Positions 58,082-64,000 of a stretch of 64,000 nt of DNA are shown here, piece by piece. The position numbers and the translations under genes were made by a program. This DNA comes from Hofstenia miamia (lineage: Eukaryota > Xenacoelomorpha > Acoela): contig SCFE01000038.1 in assembly GCA_004352715.1 (NCBI GenBank), positions 637,791-701,790 of the forward strand, given 5' to 3'. The notes under the pieces were generated by a model. It was given only the letters and a program-made list of their open reading frames with translations, did no database searches and was not told the origin of the DNA. How positions within the stretch are numbered: the first letter of the stretch is position 1; each line of letters begins with the position of its first letter.

Positions 58082-58980
58082 TGGAGGTCAAGGTCAAAAA
58101 TGCTTTCCAATTAACTACAAAATAATTTTGTTCCGACTTTGGCTTGAAAAGATTCAATGACATTTTTAAGTTTATGAAATTACATATAATTTACAATCAA
58201 AAATCAAATTAGTCTCGTAAAAACACAATTTCATTATTATTATTGTTATTATTATTAATAGTGTCAGTGTTCTGGTCACTGTTAAAGAATAAGTTAAGCC
58301 TGTGTTTTCTGTGCTCAAGGTATTGTCAAAAGACAAACACTCTAAAATGTAGAAAAGCAATATCAACTTTTATTTATTAAATTGTATTAAGCCTACACAA
58401 TATTTATTATGCTTCAAGTTTTATATGATACTTTACATTAGATTGTGTTAAAATTTGCGATGCACACGCATACACCACAAACTTACTTATATTGAAATTT
58501 TATGGAGACAGCGCCACTGAGAAAACTGTATTTTTGAACTCTGAATTACCAGTTATATCTGTAAAGCGTGACGCAAGTAAACATATTGTCAGTAGTTATG
58601 AAGAGCGCCATTTTGTCAAGCTTTTTTGTAGTTAGTTGTTTGTGACGATACACATTACATTCATTGTGTTGTGTGTGGATTATGGTAAAGAATGTTTAAA
58701 ATTGATTTGTTTTCGACTTCTTTATGTAAGATGTGCAACGTAAGTAATTTATGCGTGGTCACGGAGTTGTGACCTAAACAAAATATATTTATTATAACAT
58801 GAATTACCCCTGTATAAGCTGATTATGTGAACTGAATGCATAGACAAAATGACAATCCTTAATCTTTGCAATTTCTGTATTTGTATGATTTTTTGCGAAG
58901 TTGTGAATTCATCAAGAGTATATGATCATTAATGAATTGTTTCGGATTCTATACATACAAGAAAAGTTTCTCTAACAAAA
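58082..58980. other. Intergenic, (ATT)n tract
   Basis: Contains an (ATT)n run near 58231-58258 and otherwise unique AT-rich sequence. No gene is seen before the LINE at about 58985. Confidence 0.45.
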
Positions 58981-58984
58981 GTTT

Positions 58985-59490
58985 TTCAATGATTCGCTTT
59001 TGGAGAGAAATATCAAATTCTGCAAGCTCATCCAATCATTGGAGTCTTACAAACGCCATTCTGGTACTACTGCTTCTTCTAAGCTTGCTTCTCTCACAGA
59101 AGATGTTATCAATTTTATGGAACTTGACAAAGTCTCTCTTCTGTCTAGCGTCTCGTCCGGTTCTCTTCAAGACTGTTATTCCTTCCTGCGTTCTCTTCAT
59201 TCCAAGCCAGAGCTCCCCAGTTTGAGATGGAATCTTCTTTTCGCCCACTCTGACCTGGAGAAAGCTGTCTGTTCAATGCGCATTTTGCCTCTAACTTCTC
59301 TGAACCTGTCTCCATGTGCCCTGGTCCGCCTGCTGCCTCCGCGCTAATCCAAATTTGTGATATTGACTTCGGCGTCCGTGATATTTCTCTCATGCTTAAA
59401 TCTTGCAAGTTGTCTGGTCCTTGCTATCCTGACGGCGTCCTTTCCTTTGTAATTCATGAAATCTCCTCTACGCTTTCTATCCAGTAGTAG
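58985..59490 (+). pseudogene. LINE: N-terminal part of the reverse transcriptase domain
   Basis: One frame reads KLASLTEDVINFMELDKVSL (59078-59140), typical of the region before the RT domain. After a frameshift near 59270 it continues LFNAHFASNFSEP and DIDFGVRDISLMLKSCKLSG, then PDGVLSFVIHE, matching the FNxxFAS, V...L..L..xKASGPDGIP motifs of Jockey/CR1-like elements. CpG and GC are high compared with the flanks, indicating a young copy. It stops at a TAG-rich tract near 59490 and a single N at 59531. Confidence 0.75.
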
Positions 59491-59531
59491 TAGTAGTATC
59501 CATTTAAAGCATCTTTACTCCTTCATTTGCN

Positions 59532-59613
59532 CTACGACATCAAGAAACAATGACAAACAATAAAAGTAAGAGAGGAAGTGCAAAGAAGGCGATACCAAAA
59601 ACCACTACCCCTA
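59532..59613 (+). pseudogene. gag 5' fragment between two single N
   Basis: Matches the reverse complement of about 41445-41527, covering the gag start (MTNNKSKRGSAKKAIPKTTT). Flanked by N at 59531 and 59614 in the middle of the LINE; most likely a repeat contig dropped into a scaffold gap rather than a real insertion. Confidence 0.75.
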
Positions 59614-59614
59614 N

Positions 59615-60585
59615 TTCTTTTCTTCCTCTTTGCCATTAACGACCTCCCTCATTTTGTTCTCAACTCGTCTTGCATGTTGTATGTCGACGACACTACGATT
59701 TTTTATTTTGGCTGGTCTTTTGCTTCTAACATTTCTTCTGATCTTGAGCATTTGTCTACTTGGTCCTCCGTCAAACATCTTGATTTTAGCGCTATCAATA
59801 CATGTGGTATTTCCTTTTCTGGGGCTCCCCCTTCTGATTTGCCTCTACATGTGAACTTTGCACCTCATCACACTCATCTTGGAGTTCAACTTGCTGCAAA
59901 CTTAAATTGGACTGGACATGTGTCTTTGCGTCTCCGCAAAGCTAATTCCTCGCTATTTGCCCTTTTCCGTAATGTTCCTTTTAATACCTCGGCCGCTGTG
60001 AAACTCTCTTTGTTCAAGTCCATTACTCGTGCCATTCTTCTCTATGCGTCTCCCTGTTGGTGGCCTTCTCGTGCTTTGTTCCACTCCATGGAACGTTTCC
60101 AGAAACGCGCTTCCAAATGGATTTCCTCTTTGGCCTGTAAAGACGCTTTGCTGAAATTATCGACTCTTCCACTTTCATGCATTGATCTCCCCCTGTTTAA
60201 TCGTTTACTGACTCGGAAGTTAGACCTTAATCTATTTGATTTTATCTCGTCTCTATCTCACGCTCTACTCGCGCTGATGGTGCTGTCACCTTCTCTGTTC
60301 GTCGTCTCAAGAAACATCACACTCTTCACTCGTTTTTCAATCGTGTTTGTGCTTCTGCTAATTTTTATTGACTTTAAATTCTCCAACCTCCATTGATTTT
60401 TTTTCCTCGCCCACGACTTTCAAGAAATCTTTAATGTCTTTCCTCTTTGATGTTCCTCACTTTGACTACTTTTCCATCTGCTCGTATTCATCCTGTGCGA
60501 CTGCTCCTGTTGTCGATTGATTTGACTTTTTAATTTTTGTTTTGTTCTGCCCTAACCGGCGAAATAAAGACTTTCATCATCATTG
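59615..60585 (+). pseudogene. LINE: C-terminal reverse transcriptase and 3' UTR
   Basis: A long frame (to 60396) reads FLFAINDLPHFVLNSSCMLY, then VDDTTIFYFGWSF with the catalytic YVDD intact, HTHLGVQLAANLNWTGHV (the LG block) and FKSITRAILLYASPCWW, the thumb and C-terminal motifs of non-LTR elements. A frameshift lies near 60270, beyond which the original C terminus reads on in another frame. The 3' UTR ends AATAAAGACTTTCATCATCATT near 60565-60585, a (CAT)-type tail. Functionally this is the enzyme for target-primed reverse transcription in the nucleus. The N-terminal endonuclease is not present, so the copy is incomplete. Its CpG-decayed relative is at 38785-39935. Confidence 0.85.
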
Positions 60586-61014
60586 GTCTTGTAGCTGTTG
60601 CAAATGTATCTAATTGTCACTTTTCGCACAAGATATCCATCCGAATGAATCCATTTTATGTTGAAAGTCTAAATGCCAATAATTCAAAGTATATATCACT
60701 TCATCGTTAATAGTAATTGTATCTATCAATTTTTTTATATTGACAAATTTGCAAATTTGTATTTTTAGATGTCACAACAAATTGCATATATCGTAAATCA
60801 TCGTGTATAAGACGCACATGTGAACCAAAAATGTTGCTTAAGGGTTTGGGCTGCAGCTTGTGCCAGAGATTACTAAATAAGAGATGGACGCGACAGCAGT
60901 GAAATAATTATAAATCCGATGTCAAGTTCCGTCAGTGTGTATTGAATTACGGAAGGGTTTGCTAGGTGGCGTCTCAAAGTATTACACAGTGGTTTACCTT
61001 AATTAAACCAGTTN

Positions 61015-61301
61015 TTGAAATATTGGTTTATTTTCAATCAGTTTTTCACAATTCTTTTTGACTTGTCTCGTTATGTTCTCCACTAATTTCTTTATGAATT
61101 CTTCTTCATTTTGCACAGTTTTGTAATCCTCTATCATCGATTCTTCCTGTGGTACTGCTGTATTTAGTTTATGCGGTTTTTCCACTACAATATTTTCTAT
61201 TGTCTTCACTTCACTTTTCTTTAATTCGATTAGTCTCAATTCATCTTTCAGGTTATTGATTTCTAATTATTTCACTATATTTTCCTCTCGTAGACTTACA
61301 T
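61015..61301 (-). pseudogene. Divergent gag-like fragment between two single N
   Basis: The minus strand encodes LIELKKSEVKTIENIVVEKP, then NEEEFIKKLVENITRQVKK, resembling the end of the coiled coil of the 40.4-41.5 kb gag (KFIDEITKAITTQL), but clearly a different subfamily. It is flanked by N at 61014 and 61302, and the sequences outside both N overlap by 7 bp (accagtt at 61007-61013 and 61303-61309). The P-type element is therefore probably continuous without this contig. Confidence 0.55.
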
Positions 61302-61330
61302 NACCAGTTTTCGTAGTTTGCACTTGTAAT

Positions 61331-62992
61331 ATGCCTGACAGATGCTGTGCTCCTCGCTGTAGAAGCGGCTATGATAATCACGTTTCGACTTCTGATATAA
61401 TAACGTTTCATAGGTTTCCTTCAGCCGCAGAAATACGGAGACAGTGGATTAATTATTTACATCGACAAGATTTTGAGCACTCAAAATCTGATACTGTATG
61501 CTCTTTACATTTTGTTGATACCGACTCTATTTCTCGTGACAAAAGTTGTCGGAGTGGAATTTTTTAAAGAAACGGCGTTTAAACAAGGTGCTACTCCTAC
61601 TCAATTTCCGAATTTGTCTATTTACTATTCTAAAACCCCTACCAAACGATTCGGTAGTTCTGTTCCAACTAGTCCTTTTGGCCTTAATGCTGAAAACTTG
61701 CGTCTTCAGGAAAATATTGATTTATTTTTTGAGCAAGACGTTGTTGGCACATTTGAAAATTTTTTACGGCTTATTTCAAATGTTTATTTTTCTGTATGTT
61801 TTATTTTTTATTTCCTGCGAATGACAAATGTAATCTTCAAATGAAATGCAGTTTAGAAGTATTTAAAGATTTAAAATTCAATGTTTCGTTCTGTAATTTT
61901 GAATACAAACCGGTTCTCTCTAATTTCATGCAAAATACATCATACATTCAATACGAATCGGATTTTTTGAAAAATTATATTGGTATAAGTTGAAAATGAA
62001 GAACTGACTTATCAAATTTCATGCAAAAAGCTGAAATCTCACTTAAATACTCTTATAAATCAGCTTGATCATTCGTTGATAAGTGATAAAGAAAACCAGT
62101 TTCTAGCATTCATGTCTGAGCACCTGTTTTTGCATACTTTGTCTCTAAAAGGTCGTACATATTCGACATGTATGTTAACGTTTAGTTACCTCTTGCATTC
62201 ATATTCTGCTGCCCTAACTTTATACTGCAGAAAAACTGTCCTATGAAAATGGAAAAATTATAGGATTTACCGAAGATGGGCATGGGCATGTAGCTCGTAC
62301 AATGCTTTGTTTTATGGTTAAATCACTAGCATCCTACTACAAAGACATCATTGGTTGCTATGCCATTAGAGATCTCAATTTAGAAACTCTCTATAATTAT
62401 TTTATAAATGCTATTACATTGGCTTCAAAATACTTTAACATTGTTGTCTGTTTTTGTGACAACGTCTCTCTAAATCACGTGATATATTCTTGAATATTCG
62501 CCCTGACCTTCTTGAAACGCAATCAGATTTTCAGAATTTTTTATGTTGCAGGCTGGTGTGGCAAAAACGACCGAAAAATTGTCATGTAAAATTTGTGACA
62601 GACCACTTTTGAATGTAGAATTCATTGATATACCAGAATTTTTTAAAAATGTCTTTGAGATTTATTATAGAGGTGGATTTAAAAAGCCATCTGAATTTAC
62701 GGTTTTGTTAACAAATATTTGCTATGTTTATTATAAACTCATTGGCGAAAGTGCTGAATTACGCGTTATATTTTTCAAATTTAGAAATCGAAGCGATACT
62801 TTTGTAACTGTGATTAGATCAAAGATCAAAGACTGTTTTTAGCAAGGAATATATATCACGATTTTTTTCCAAGATTTGTAAAAAAAGTTGTTCAACTGCT
62901 TTTCTAAGAAATTCGTTAAAGACTCATACCAAAAAGAGCGAGATAAAAGCTCAAGAAGAATTAGAAAGCTTCGTTCCCAATCTAAATAGTAG
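61331..62992 (+). pseudogene. THAP-domain P-type transposase, frameshifted
   Basis: Starts MPDRCCAPRCRSGY with a THAP zinc finger: C5, C10, C57, H60, the spacing of human THAP1, plus HRFP (P30), W39 and F61. A frameshift follows near 61566. The next frame reads KQGATPTQFPNLS (the AVPTIF-like end of THAP) and continues to about 61790. Later blocks in other frames are HTLSLKGRTYSTCMLTFSYL near 62130-62190, FTEDGHGHVARTMLCFMVKS then CFCDNVSLNHV near 62270-62480 (the RNase H-like core with the SDxxxxN motif), LSCKICDRPLL (a C-x2-C motif) and RGGFKKPSEFTVLLTNICY near 62670-62735 (the GGLKKPS motif of P and THAP9 transposases), and a basic tail to TAG at 62990-62992. At least four breaks: inactive. 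The THAP finger would bind the subterminal repeats in the nucleus. Confidence 0.8.
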
Positions 62993-63254
62993 TTGTATTT
63001 TTTATTGTACTTTCTTTTTCTGTTACACTGATTTTTACCAAATATCAGCATTGATTATAAACAAAATAGTTATTTTTTGATCACTAAATCTTCACAAAAG
63101 GTCATTTTCTATTTAAAAAAACTATGTTTTCAATACATATAGGCCATTTTGGATTTTAATGTATATCTAAAGTTAATTTTAACAATAGACGGAACTTGTC
63201 TTTACTGTAATTTACTGTCGCGTCCATATCTTATTTAGTAATCTATGCTTGTAC

Positions 63255-64000
63255 ACGTAGTCTTAATATTATATCTTTAAACTTTTAATACGTTCGGGGT
63301 TGAGGTACCTTTCAGAATGTACAAAAGCTGAAATAATTTTCGACAATAAGCCATGAGGAAATATCCAACACTTGCGACTAGGTTAAATTAGTTTGTTAAA
63401 TGAATGGAAAAACGTATGCGGGCATGGATAAAATTATAGTGTTATGACAGGTGTGGCTTATACACACTGAATACTTGTTATTTAAGGAACACCCTTCAAA
63501 GTTTGGGGTTTACAGTTCTTAATATATTTATTCTCAATACAAAACATTAAGTGTGGAATTACGAAATCTCTTCACAAGAATTCAATGCCTAATCCAAAAC
63601 AAGGTAAGCAAATTGTTATTCTGGAATTGCTTTGATTACATTTTCTTTGCTTAGAGTTGACTGTCTTTTCTTCATGTATGCCTTTTGATTGAATACAATT
63701 GTATTGTCTTTATGTTGTCACCGTTAGTTTGATGTGGATTGGACAGGGTGGATGGATCAAGTAATACTTACAATTATAATAGATGGCTCCGCCAAGTTCT
63801 AGTTACAAGTCATTGATATATCAGTCCTTCAAGAAAGTTGTTTTGTCTACATTGTTACGTGTTTTGACTTGATTTGACTTGCTTCTTATTTTATCGGTTT
63901 TTTAGAAAAAAATTGATTAAATATTGTTGAGCCAAACTGTTAAAAAACACCACTCACATGTTTTCTTTGATCAAAATTTCTCCAATTTTTTCAAGCTGAT
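63255..64000. other. Intergenic, no gene seen
   Basis: AT-rich unique sequence after the P-type element to the window end; no ORF or repeat worth naming. Confidence 0.45.

Larger units (their letters stand above)
60864..63246 (+). mobile_element. P-type (THAP) DNA transposon with terminal inverted repeats
   Basis: Inverted repeats: 60867-60896 and the reverse complement of 63215-63244 agree at 29 of 30 positions (core agattactaaataaga and atggacgcgacag). A second shared word, caagttccgtc, lies a little further inside both ends. Outside, gcttgtgc (60856-60863) and gcttgtac (63247-63254) match at 7 of 8, consistent with the 8-bp target duplication of P elements. Inside is a THAP-domain transposase on the plus strand. 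The gag contig at 61015-61301 is probably misplaced (see that entry). CpG sites in the ends are intact, so the copy is fairly young. Confidence 0.75.

Overview
The window looks like nuclear DNA of an invertebrate animal. It is strongly AT-rich, full of (TA)n microsatellites, and carries single-exon seven-transmembrane receptor genes, GT-AG introns of 64 bp and possibly less, and a broad animal-type set of transposable elements (two LINE lineages, Penelope, Tc1/mariner, hAT-like, THAP/P-type, an LTR gag family). I cannot name the species; hydrozoan, nematode, flatworm or tunicate would all fit. It is a draft short-read scaffold: four 1000-N gaps, four other gaps, and eight single-N joins. At several joins the same sequence appears on both sides, so part of the apparent duplication is probably unmerged haplotypes or misplaced contigs. 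Layout: 1-4.1 kb is a large inverted repeat around a gap. 6.2-6.8 kb is a hAT-MITE-like interval rich in TGCACAA heptamers. 7.6-9.1 kb is a dead LINE. 9.5-10.3 kb is a broken 7TM receptor. 11-13.9 kb holds terminal exons of unidentified genes. 14.4-16.8 kb is a 1,177-bp unit present twice. 17.2-18.1 kb is an intact rhodopsin-class receptor. 18.9-25.6 kb holds Penelope, Tc1 and possible DIRS-like remnants and a weak two-exon gene. 29.3-30.4 kb is a second intact, divergent 7TM receptor. About 33-53.5 kb is a CpG-poor domain packed with decayed elements: a Tc1 copy, a mariner with both ends and TA flanks, a LINE copy, gag-LTR copies, a hAT-like transposase and a 212-codon ORF of unknown identity. 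CpG content is ordinary again after the gap at 54.1 kb. 55.0-55.5 kb is a LINE remnant, 57.8-58.1 kb a convincing two-exon gene for an 84-residue protein, 59.0-60.6 kb a CpG-bearing relative of the LINE in the CpG-poor domain, and 60.9-63.2 kb a THAP/P-type transposon with inverted repeats and near-matching 8-bp flanks. The host genes visible do not form a pathway. The two intact receptors, one broken receptor and the small two-exon gene stand alone between repeats. The most coherent story is the history of CpG decay: related element copies inside and outside the 33-53.5 kb domain differ largely by C-to-T and G-to-A changes at CpG, including the loss of a reverse transcriptase catalytic motif and probable CGA-to-TGA stops in gag. 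Calls come from reading translations and motifs by eye; no database search was possible.
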